From a bacterium (GTDB taxonomy: Bacteria > Bdellovibrionota > UBA1018), in NCBI GenBank assembly GCA_019751945.1, contig JAIEMT010000008.1, forward strand, positions 1 through 64,000: DNA of 64,000 nt. Reading direction: 5' to 3'. Position numbers and translations under genes: made by a program. Below, in pieces: positions 49,524 through 56,781 of the stretch (positions within the stretch are counted from its first letter, which is position 1; each line of letters starts with the position of its first letter). The notes under the pieces are model-generated. The model saw only the letters and a program-made list of their open reading frames with translations, made no database searches and was not told the DNA's origin.

Positions 49524-49580
49524 ACGGTTTACGGTTTACGGTTTACGGTTTACGGTTTACGGTTTCGGTTTCGGTTTCGG
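49524..49580. repeat. heptamer tandem repeat (ACGGTTT) followed by hexamers (CGGTTT)
   Basis: Six perfect copies of ACGGTTT run from 49524 to 49565. They are followed by two CGGTTT copies and a partial CGG to 49580. The array starts 7 nt after the ROK gene stop and ends at the 3' end of the decayed four-helix-bundle copy. Related GAAACCGTA-type sequence appears near 50200 and 50900. Confidence 0.85.
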
Positions 49581-49792
49581 ATGGATGAGGCGGTAGAGGC
49601 ATGCTGCGACGTGGTCTGCCAAATCTAGCCTGATCCCGTTTAGTGATCCTGCCTGCTCCTTCTGCAATATTGAGAACAACACCTTTCTGAGGTCCTTAAG
49701 AGCTGATCTCTCAGTGACGCTCTGGCCTGAATTGTTTCAACATGGCGATAAAGAGCTACTGCTAAGTCATAAGTTAAAAATCCCTTCGGCAT
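49581..49792 (-). pseudogene. decayed inverted copy of the S23-type four-helix-bundle gene
   Basis: Read on the minus strand from the ATG at 49792, the sequence gives MPKGFLTYDLAVALYRHVE, close to the start of the intact gene at 49880. A frameshift lies before VVLNIAEGAG, then RITKRDQARF matches the family. About 33 codons are then missing, and LYRLIHP closes the relic. It is a second, non-functional copy in head-to-head orientation. Confidence 0.8.
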
Positions 49793-49924
49793 AAGTGATC
49801 TCCTTTTTTGTTTTGAAAAATTTGGTCCGTCGCCCTGGGCGTGGGACCAAATTTTTCAAAACAAAAAAGGAGACAAACTATGATCCAGGGATTTTTAACT
49901 TATGACTTAGCAGTAGCTCTTTAT
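49748..49924. repeat. 177-bp interrupted palindrome between head-to-head S23-type genes
   Basis: Two blocks share one symmetry axis at 49836. The inner arms, 49799-49828 and 49844-49873, are 30 bp and perfect. The outer arms, 49748-49784 and 49888-49924, are 37 bp and perfect. Between them are 14-nt segments that match only partly but keep both ATG codons. The 15-nt centre contains CGCCC-T-GGGCG. Each inner arm carries the AAAAAAGGAGA ribosome-binding site of its gene. The plus-strand transcript would form a very stable hairpin. Confidence 0.9.
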
Positions 49925-50176
49925 GACCAATGCGAATCGGTTCAAGCCAAACACTACATCAAAGATCAACTCGTAAGAGCAAGCCTAAGTATTGTTCTCA
50001 ATATTGCAGAAGGAAGTGGCAAACCGACCCAGGCAGATCGTCGAAGATTTTATGCCATCGCCCTAGGATCAAACCGAGAAGTCCAAGCTCTACTAGCGAT
50101 CCTCAAACAATCCACACTCCTAAAACAAGCCGACCGCCTAGGCGGAATGCTCTACCGCCTAGTTCATCCGAAATAA
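49880..50176 (+). CDS. four-helix-bundle protein of the S23/23S-intervening-sequence family
   Basis: This is a 98-residue helical protein with the family pattern LTYDLAVALYDQCESVQ, RASLSIVLNIAEGSGK, RRFYAIALGSNREVQALLAIL and GGMLYRLVHPK. The family was first seen as the product of intervening sequences in 23S rRNA genes and also includes the accessory protein (Avd) of diversity-generating retroelements; free-standing copies have no known role. AGGAG precedes the ATG. No reverse transcriptase gene and no rRNA gene are in the window. Confidence 0.85.
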   Translation: MIQGFLTYDLAVALYDQCESVQAKHYIKDQLVRASLSIVLNIAEGSGKPTQADRRRFYAIALGSNREVQALLAILKQSTLLKQADRLGGMLYRLVHPK

Positions 50177-50361
50177 GGCGTGAACATGTACTTGAACCTG
50201 AACTGAAACTGTACCGGGGATTAAGGCCGTGAGTTCGGCCCATTAGCTCGAACAAGTGTCAAAGACTTAGACAGAGCAATCCGTAAGAATAAGAATGATT
50301 TAAGCCAAACCAAATGGGTCCAGACCTTGCAACCCTTGCTCTAGCAGAGAGGATGTTTTCT
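50177..50361. other. intergenic region with repeat-related sequence and a possible ORF relic
   Basis: Around 50198-50222 the sequence GAACTGAAACTGTACCGGGGATT resembles one at 50898-50921. From 50225 to the TAG at 50342 an open frame without a good start encodes a helical stretch including TSVKDLDRAIRKNKNDLSQT, possibly a gene remnant. I see no complete gene before 50362. Confidence 0.35.
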
Positions 50362-50877
50362 ATGAAAGTTTCTCATTGGACACTGGTTACAACTGTTTTT
50401 TTGGGCGCTCTTGCATCTACGAGCCAAGCTCAAGTCGTAAACGAAGATTATGGTGTGCAACTCTATCTGAGAATGCAAGAATTGAACACTTCCACTCCTG
50501 ACATCTTAACCGGTACTGTCAACATTCGCACGGAACGGGCAAAAGAAACCCTTGGCGAATGGCTTACGGATCATCCCGTAAGCATTTCATGCTCTAAGAA
50601 GAAATCGACGATCACCATCCCACAGGGTTGGGGACCTAGGGAATACTCCTTTGACTCCTACGCTGCTTGCAAGCGTTCCATTCGTGATGTTGTTTCTCAT
50701 TTTAAAACCAAACCCAATGACCAGCGTGGGACGTACGTATTTCGCTTGGGTTACGGATTGAAAGCAAAAGCAAAGGTTCTTGAAACCTCAATGTACGACT
50801 TTGAGGCCGAACAGATTCCGACCGAAGACGGCCAAGATACTGAACAGGAAAATAGAGAAGCTGCTCCGGCTAACTAA
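50362..50877 (+). CDS. hypothetical secreted protein
   Basis: The 171-residue product has a signal peptide (MKVSHWTLVTTVFLGALASTSQA) and AGAGG nine bases before the ATG; a second ATG three codons earlier is possible. The mature part has two cysteines (SISCSKK, AACKRSI), a Trp/Gly patch IPQGWGPREYSF and a strongly acidic C-terminus (EAEQIPTEDGQDTEQEN). No family is recognised. It lies between two similar short sequence elements and may be a locally acquired gene. Confidence 0.6.
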   Translation: MKVSHWTLVTTVFLGALASTSQAQVVNEDYGVQLYLRMQELNTSTPDILTGTVNIRTERAKETLGEWLTDHPVSISCSKKKSTITIPQGWGPREYSFDSYAACKRSIRDVVSHFKTKPNDQRGTYVFRLGYGLKAKAKVLETSMYDFEAEQIPTEDGQDTEQENREAAPAN

Positions 50878-50927
50878 TGATCGAAGATCTTATCAGTGAA
50901 CTGAAACCGTAACCGGGTATTCAGCGA

Positions 50928-51473
50928 TCAAAGGTGGAACGAAACCCCAACCCCGATAAACTCGTGGCTGATTTCCATTCGGATCTTTAAACCGGTGTCG
51001 ATTCTCCAGAACGCCCCGGCGCCGAAGCGCGGATAGAGCACGGTAGAATTCCCCATCGACTGGCCGGTGAAATAACCGCCCAAGCCCGTGATGGAATAAA
51101 GCGTCCACTCGCTGTCTTTTTGAAAATCCCAACGTAAGTGCAAGCTGTAAATGAACGCAGAAGAACCCGGCTTGAGCCAAGGACCCACTGCTGCTTCTAA
51201 GAAGACTTGGTTGTTAATGTCGGGAACGAATCCGTGATGAACGATTTTCTTCGCGGCCGTTCCATAAATTGTAAAACCAGCGTTGTCAGAAACTTGCCCC
51301 ACACCGGCCATACCACCTAAGGTGAATTCACTGTCCAAAGGGGTGCCTTTGAAATCTTCCACTTTAGTGGGAGCAGGAGCGGCTTTCTCTGCTGGTGCGG
51401 CTAAGGCAGATGCAGACATCAAACAAGCCAAAACAAAACTAACGCCGGGAAACAATCCATTCTTTTTCATCAT
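50928..51473 (-). CDS. putative outer-membrane beta-barrel protein
   Basis: The 181-residue protein has a signal peptide ending ALAAPA and a mature part made of alternating strands (EFTLGGMAGVGQVSDNAGFT, SAFIYSLHLRWDFQK, LYSITGLGGYFTG, KIRMEISHEFIGVGVSFHL). It ends in an aromatic-rich strand with a terminal Leu, as outer-membrane barrels often do. The function is unknown. It lies 2 nt after the NUDIX gene. Confidence 0.65.
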   Translation of the reverse strand: MMKKNGLFPGVSFVLACLMSASALAAPAEKAAPAPTKVEDFKGTPLDSEFTLGGMAGVGQVSDNAGFTIYGTAAKKIVHHGFVPDINNQVFLEAAVGPWLKPGSSAFIYSLHLRWDFQKDSEWTLYSITGLGGYFTGQSMGNSTVLYPRFGAGAFWRIDTGLKIRMEISHEFIGVGVSFHL

Positions 51474-51475
51474 GG

Positions 51476-52102
51476 TTATTTGCTTACCACAGCTTCCAGA
51501 CGATCGAGAATGTTTTTAAGAATGGCTCCAGTAGCGCCCCAAATACGACGCTCCCCGCCTGCTTCCACATTAAAAACATGGATGGGATACTGCTTCCCTC
51601 GCGCTTCATAAATCTCGGTACTATAAACGCCCGGTCGTTTTAACTCCTCCAGAGAAACCCAAAAAGTATCGGCGATTTCAAAGCTATTGAGTGTCATCAG
51701 CACTTGCTCAGGCGGTTGTTTGAGCGTCGACAAAACAGGCGTGACAACGAAACCCGTCGTCGTGGGAAAATCTGGCAAGATCCCGTGAACACGAACTAGT
51801 TCACGCGAGATTCCCACTTCCTCTTCCGTCTCCCGAAGAGCAGTAGCAACCAATCCTCCGTGTTCCACATCTTCTGGATCGAGCATTCCGCCGGGGAAGG
51901 CAATCTGCCCTTTGTGTTTTTCGACGGTGTCCGTTCGTTGAGTCAGCAAAACTTTTGGCACTTCCCCCGGGCTCACTCCAAAAAGCACCAGCACCCCGGC
52001 GGGTGTTCCAGAGAGCGGAATGGGTCGATCGAAATAGGCCAAGGGATTTTCGATCGCTTGCTTGAGCTGCTCTTCAAATTCAGCCTGGGCTAGGGTGCTC
52101 AT
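51476..52102 (-). CDS. NUDIX hydrolase of the CoA pyrophosphatase type
   Basis: The 208-residue enzyme has VLLTQRTDTVEKHKGQIAFPGG, which matches the CoA-pyrophosphatase consensus, directly followed by the Nudix box with TALRETEEEVGI. A further PDFPTTTGFVVTPVL segment is typical of the subgroup. These enzymes split CoA or acyl-CoA to phosphopantetheine and 3',5'-ADP. It follows the ABC exporter genes with a 2-nt gap. Confidence 0.88.
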   Translation of the reverse strand: MSTLAQAEFEEQLKQAIENPLAYFDRPIPLSGTPAGVLVLFGVSPGEVPKVLLTQRTDTVEKHKGQIAFPGGMLDPEDVEHGGLVATALRETEEEVGISRELVRVHGILPDFPTTTGFVVTPVLSTLKQPPEQVLMTLNSFEIADTFWVSLEELKRPGVYSTEIYEARGKQYPIHVFNVEAGGERRIWGATGAILKNILDRLEAVVSK

Positions 52103-52104
52103 AA

Positions 52105-53940
52105 CTACCTCGCCAACTCAGGTGCAGCCGCCGTAGCGGGTTTTCGTTCTCGCTTCAGGGAGGCGGATTGGAAGCGATAGAGGCGAGCATAAAACCCGTC
52201 TTGCTTTAAGAGCTGAGTGTGCGTTCCCTTTTCCACCAAGGTTCCCTTGTGTAAAACCAAGATCAAGTCGGCTGAACGAACTGTGGAAAGTCGATGAGCA
52301 ATCATGATCGTTGTTTTCGCCTCTGCCGAATGATCGAAAATCTTTTCTAACCTCTTTTCAGTTCCAGAATCAATATTGGCGGTGGCCTCATCCAAAATCC
52401 AAACAGGGGGATTGGCAGCCATGGCTCGCGCAAAAGCAAGCGTCTGACGAGTTCCCATGGAAAGATTAGAACCGCGTTCCTCCAACTCCACTTTTAAATC
52501 ACTCAAGCCTGTTGATCCCAGTACCGATTTCAAGTCCGCTTCGAGCGATCCCCCGAGCTCTCGCCAAAGTGTCGCGTTATCCCAAATGGAGCCCGAGAAT
52601 AGAAACACATCTTGCTGAATCATTCCGTAAATCGACCGAAGCTCGCGTAGCGAATAATCCTTCAGATCTCTTCCGTCTAAAGTAATGGTCCCTTTTTGAG
52701 GAGAATAGAATCGTAACAATAAACTGATGAGCGTGGTTTTCCCTGCGCCAGTATGCCCCACCACACCAATCTTCATTCCCGGCTTGATCTCTAAGCTGAA
52801 ATCTTTGAGTACCCAGTTCTCACCCGAATAAGCAAACCAGACCTTATCGAAAACAATGTGTCCCTGAATTCCCTCAGGTCGTTTCACCGGATTCTCGCTG
52901 TCTCGAGCCTGATGCTCGGGCGTCCAATCCAGAATGGAAAAAATTCTTTCTGCCGATGTCATCCCCGACAAAAAGATATTCCACTTATCCGCAATTTCTC
53001 GAAGAGGCTGAAAGAGTGTCAGTACATAAGAAAAGAAAGCTACCAACACACCCGGTTTGATAGAACCGTTGGTAGTCCATTGGCCGCCAAACCAAATCAC
53101 TAGCGCTACGGCTACTCCCGAACTCCAAGTAATAGCGGGCTGGAAATAGGCAAAAACTCGGACAGACCCGATCTGAGCATTAGCGTACCAATCATTGATC
53201 TGCTTGAAGCGCTGAATGTGCAAACGCTGGCGATTAAATAGGTGCACCACTCGCATACCCAAAATATTCTCAGCTAAGAAAGCATTCAGGGCGGAGAGCT
53301 TGCTTCGAGCTTCCCGATACGCTACCCGCAACTGCTTGCTGAAGTATGCCGACGCCAACATTAAGAATGGAAAAACGCTGCAGGCAATTAAGCCGAGTTC
53401 CCAATCCAGAATCAAAAGCCAGGTCAGAATTCCCACCACAACCAAAACGTTTCCAATGATCGTGACAAATCCTGCCGAAAACATTTCAGCTAAATTCGAA
53501 ACATCGTTCGTCACGCGAGTCACTAAGCGCCCCACCGGGTGCTTATCAAAAATAGAAACGGGCAGACATTGCAAGTGAGCGAAGAGTTCGATCCTCAGAC
53601 GCTGCATGACATTCTGACCCAGCTTTTCGAAGAGGTACGAATGAAGCAGAACCGAAGCCAACCTCGTCAGTTCAATGATCAGGAAAAGACCCACTAGTTG
53701 CTTCAGCAAAAGAGGTCTTTGGGGAATAAGCGCCTCATCAATGGCGTAACCGAAAAGCCGGGGCTCCAACAAGGTCGCAGCAGTCGCGACAAGAATGAGA
53801 AATATCCCAGCAGCTAACAGGTAGCGATTTGCTAAAACGTAGCCCACTAACCGACGCAAAGTGCGACGATGGAACTTCCCCTGACCCTCTTCCTTGTCCA
53901 GATAGGAATCTACATCGAAATCCGGATTAGGCTGACTCAT
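52105..53940 (-). CDS. ABC exporter half-transporter with noncanonical signature motif
   Basis: This 611-residue protein has six transmembrane helices and an ATPase domain: Walker A GHTGAGKTT, Q loop MIQQDVFLFSGSIWDN, Walker B VWILDEATANID with catalytic Glu, and switch His in MIAHRLSTV. The signature reads NLSMGTRQ instead of LSGGQ. It pairs with the upstream gene, which has the reverse defect, as in heterodimeric exporters such as TM287/288 and BmrCD. The start overlaps the partner stop by ATGA. The substrate is unknown; lipids or drugs are typical. Confidence 0.9.
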   Translation of the reverse strand: MSQPNPDFDVDSYLDKEEGQGKFHRRTLRRLVGYVLANRYLLAAGIFLILVATAATLLEPRLFGYAIDEALIPQRPLLLKQLVGLFLIIELTRLASVLLHSYLFEKLGQNVMQRLRIELFAHLQCLPVSIFDKHPVGRLVTRVTNDVSNLAEMFSAGFVTIIGNVLVVVGILTWLLILDWELGLIACSVFPFLMLASAYFSKQLRVAYREARSKLSALNAFLAENILGMRVVHLFNRQRLHIQRFKQINDWYANAQIGSVRVFAYFQPAITWSSGVAVALVIWFGGQWTTNGSIKPGVLVAFFSYVLTLFQPLREIADKWNIFLSGMTSAERIFSILDWTPEHQARDSENPVKRPEGIQGHIVFDKVWFAYSGENWVLKDFSLEIKPGMKIGVVGHTGAGKTTLISLLLRFYSPQKGTITLDGRDLKDYSLRELRSIYGMIQQDVFLFSGSIWDNATLWRELGGSLEADLKSVLGSTGLSDLKVELEERGSNLSMGTRQTLAFARAMAANPPVWILDEATANIDSGTEKRLEKIFDHSAEAKTTIMIAHRLSTVRSADLILVLHKGTLVEKGTHTQLLKQDGFYARLYRFQSASLKRERKPATAAAPELAR

Positions 53941-55757
53941 GGATTTCCTCCCTGAGCCAAATAAGCATCTCCAAGCTGTTCGAGATCCTCACTGAGCTGT
54001 TGCTGCTCCAAGAAAACTTGATAAGCCCCGCGGCGATCCATAATGAGTTCATCGTGCGTGCCTTGTTGCCGAACCTGACCCGCATCAAAGACAATGATCT
54101 TGTCAGCATCCCGCACCGTAGAAATTCGATGGGCTGAGATAATCTCGGTATTCCTACCCGAACGAGACCGAAGCGATTGAAGGATTTGTTCCTCGGTCTG
54201 CACATCCACTGAAGAAAGTGCGTCGTCCAAAACAAGAATCGCCGGATTTTTGGCCACTGCACGAGCAATGGTCAGACGCTGCTTCTGACCGCCAGAGAGA
54301 TTCACTCCTCTTTCACTGAGTCGCGTTTGGTAGCCTGCTGAAAGCCCTTGAACATCGTGATGTACCTGCGCGAGCTTCGCAGCACCTTCGATCGGATCTA
54401 AAGAATCCACGCTCGATCGCCATTGATGCAAACCGTAGGCGACGTTTTCACAGACAGTCTCGCTGAATAGAAAAACTTCCTGACTCACATAGCCCACTTG
54501 CTTCCGAAGTTCTTCCAACGGCCAATGGTTGATGTCGATGTCATCAATGAAAAGCATCCCGTCTTGAACGGGGTAGAGCCGCGGAATGAGCGAAAGAAGT
54601 GCTGATTTTCCAGATCCGATTTCACCAATCATTGAAATGCGCTGTCCCGCCTCAATAACCAGGTTGACGCCTTTCAAGACATCGCTTGAAGTACCGGGAA
54701 AACGAAAGCTCAGATTTCTGAATTCAATTTTTCCTTGAATCTTTCGGGGGCCAATCGCCGAAGTAGACTCTGGCGTATCGGACTTCACCGCCAAAATTTC
54801 CTTCAATCGTTCCGATCCCACTACTGAGCGCTGATAGAAATTGATGGCCATCCCAATTGCAGTCATGGGCCAAACCATTTTCTGAATATAGCGTTGAAAG
54901 GCGACAAAGGTTCCCAAACTCACCGCACCAGTAATGACACTGTCTCCGCCCACCCAAAGCAACAGGACCAATCCCAAGCTCATGAAAAAATCGAGCATCG
55001 GACCAAAAGAAGTCTGCACTCGAGCCAGATTCATATTCAGGCGAATAAAATTCTCGCCCGCCTTTCGAAATCGCGAGAGCTGTTTATCTTCTTGGGCAAA
55101 TGCTTTCACCACTCGAATACCGTTCAGATTTTCCTGAGCCAACGCCGACAGATGCGAAAAGCTGTCCTGCACCTTTCTAAACCGTTGGTGAATCTTCTGT
55201 TCGTTGCGTGCAACAAACCAGGGAATGAGCGGGAGCGGAATCATGGCAATCAACGTGAGCTTCGGTGATAGCCAAAGCATCGCAATCGGCACCGTAATCA
55301 AATAAAAGAATGCGTCAGCAAAAGTGAGTAATCCATTTCCCATCGCCATCCGAATGGCTTCGACATCGCTCGTCGCGACAGACATGAGATCCCCAATTTT
55401 ACGGCGATCAAAAAAGCTCGAAGAGAGCTGAAAGAGATGCGACGCATATTCCTGACGCAAATCTCTCCCCGCAAGCATGGACGAGCGAATCAGGTACATG
55501 CGCCAGCCGTAGCGTCCCAATGCTTGAACGCTCGCAATTCCTAAATAGGCCAGAGCACAGTAAAGCAGGTGCACCGCGGGTTTTTTTTGAATCACCGTGT
55601 CAACGGCATGCATCAATAAGATCGGGGGAAGCAGCTCGAGCAGGTCCACCATCAGGAGGGAAGCCACTCCAGCGCCCACACCTCGGCGGTATTTCCAGAG
55701 ATAGAATCTCAGGAACGAACTGTCTTCTTTGAACCGCGCGAAAGCGCCTGACGACAT
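53937..55757 (-). CDS. ABC exporter half-transporter with degenerate Walker B
   Basis: This 606-residue protein has six transmembrane helices (from YRRGVGAGVASLLMVDLLEL) and an ATPase domain with Walker A GEIGSGKSA, a canonical signature NLSGGQKQRL and Walker B ILVLDDALSSVD, where Asp replaces the catalytic Glu. The H loop is ISAHRISTV. Together with the downstream half it would give one active and one degenerate ATP site. The start lies 49 nt inside the end of the pseudouridine synthase gene, so the two are probably cotranscribed. Confidence 0.9.
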   Translation of the reverse strand: MSSGAFARFKEDSSFLRFYLWKYRRGVGAGVASLLMVDLLELLPPILLMHAVDTVIQKKPAVHLLYCALAYLGIASVQALGRYGWRMYLIRSSMLAGRDLRQEYASHLFQLSSSFFDRRKIGDLMSVATSDVEAIRMAMGNGLLTFADAFFYLITVPIAMLWLSPKLTLIAMIPLPLIPWFVARNEQKIHQRFRKVQDSFSHLSALAQENLNGIRVVKAFAQEDKQLSRFRKAGENFIRLNMNLARVQTSFGPMLDFFMSLGLVLLLWVGGDSVITGAVSLGTFVAFQRYIQKMVWPMTAIGMAINFYQRSVVGSERLKEILAVKSDTPESTSAIGPRKIQGKIEFRNLSFRFPGTSSDVLKGVNLVIEAGQRISMIGEIGSGKSALLSLIPRLYPVQDGMLFIDDIDINHWPLEELRKQVGYVSQEVFLFSETVCENVAYGLHQWRSSVDSLDPIEGAAKLAQVHHDVQGLSAGYQTRLSERGVNLSGGQKQRLTIARAVAKNPAILVLDDALSSVDVQTEEQILQSLRSRSGRNTEIISAHRISTVRDADKIIVFDAGQVRQQGTHDELIMDRRGAYQVFLEQQQLSEDLEQLGDAYLAQGGNP

Positions 55758-56683
55758 TGCTCAAAATCCTCTGGAATGGGAGACTCGACCGAGATTTTCA
55801 AGTTAGTAATCGGGTGAATGAATGTCAAGCTAAAGGCATGGAGCATCACACGATCCGCAGCTGGAGAGCCGCCATAGGTCTTGTCGCCCAGGATTGGCAA
55901 TCCCATTTCAGAGAGATGGACACGGATCTGATGGGTGCGCCCCGTATGCGGCATGGCTTGCACCAAAAGACCTTCTGAAAAACTCTCGAGTAAAACAAAA
56001 TCGGTATCCGCGTAGTCGCCGCCGGAACGAACCGATCCCCACTTGGCCTTCTTTCCTTCCGAAACTTTTCGGAGATAGTTTTTCACTCTCCAGTTTTTTT
56101 CGGGTTTCTTCCCGTCGAGAGGAAAGGAAGTCAGCGCCTGATAAACTTTTTGAATTTCATGCGTCGAAAACTGCTTCGCAATTCCGGCGTTCGCCTCGGG
56201 TCGTTTGGTTAAAAGGAGAACACCCGACGTGTCGCGATCGAGACGATGGTGAAGGCCTACGTAAGGATCACTTGCGCCCTTCGATTTTAAATAGCGCTTC
56301 ACCGCCGCAAAAAGATTATCGCGAGCTTCATCGAGAGTCGGCTGAGTAGGAAGTCCCGGCGGCTTGTTCACCAGAATGAGACTTTCATCTTCGTAAAGAA
56401 TGTCTGCATCCGCCAGATTCCGAGGGGCAGAACTTACCGAGTTTTTTAACTTCTCTCGATCTAAGAAAACTTCGATCTTCGCTCCCAATTGAACGGGCTT
56501 GGACGCAATTCTTACACGTTTTCCATTGAGATAAACGGCACCCGCCACAATGAGTTTTCGAACTTTTCCTTTGGAAAAATGGGGTTCCCCAGTGGCTTGA
56601 GGTAACCACTCTGCCAGCACCTGATCCAGGCGCTTACCCTTATGAAGGGGCAAGGTTTTCAAAGAAAGTTTCTCAATGGCCAT
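55709..56683 (-). CDS. RluA family pseudouridine synthase
   Basis: The 324-residue enzyme has an N-terminal S4 domain (LDQVLAEWLPQ, KVRKLIVAGAVYLNGKRV) and the catalytic domain with HHRLDRDTSGVLLLTKRPEA, whose Asp attacks uridine, then VQAMPHTGRTHQIRVHL and GDKTYGG. The closest E. coli types are RluC and RluD, which modify 23S rRNA; the exact target is not readable. It diverges from the CpaF-like gene. Confidence 0.92.
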   Translation of the reverse strand: MAIEKLSLKTLPLHKGKRLDQVLAEWLPQATGEPHFSKGKVRKLIVAGAVYLNGKRVRIASKPVQLGAKIEVFLDREKLKNSVSSAPRNLADADILYEDESLILVNKPPGLPTQPTLDEARDNLFAAVKRYLKSKGASDPYVGLHHRLDRDTSGVLLLTKRPEANAGIAKQFSTHEIQKVYQALTSFPLDGKKPEKNWRVKNYLRKVSEGKKAKWGSVRSGGDYADTDFVLLESFSEGLLVQAMPHTGRTHQIRVHLSEMGLPILGDKTYGGSPAADRVMLHAFSLTFIHPITNLKISVESPIPEDFEQCRQALSRGSKKTVRS

Positions 56684-56781
56684 CGTCTTTTCCTACCATC
56701 ATTCCCACTCCTTTGGGCCGAAAATGCCCGGAAATCTTTGCCCGGTTTCTTCACGAGTGGGAATTGCTAGACTTGGAGGGT

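Noticed and set aside
49524-49580. CRISPR array
   Set aside because: Units are 6-7 bp with no spacers.
49524-50921. Diversity-generating retroelement with the S23-type gene as Avd
   Set aside because: No reverse transcriptase, template repeat or variable repeat pair is present in the window.
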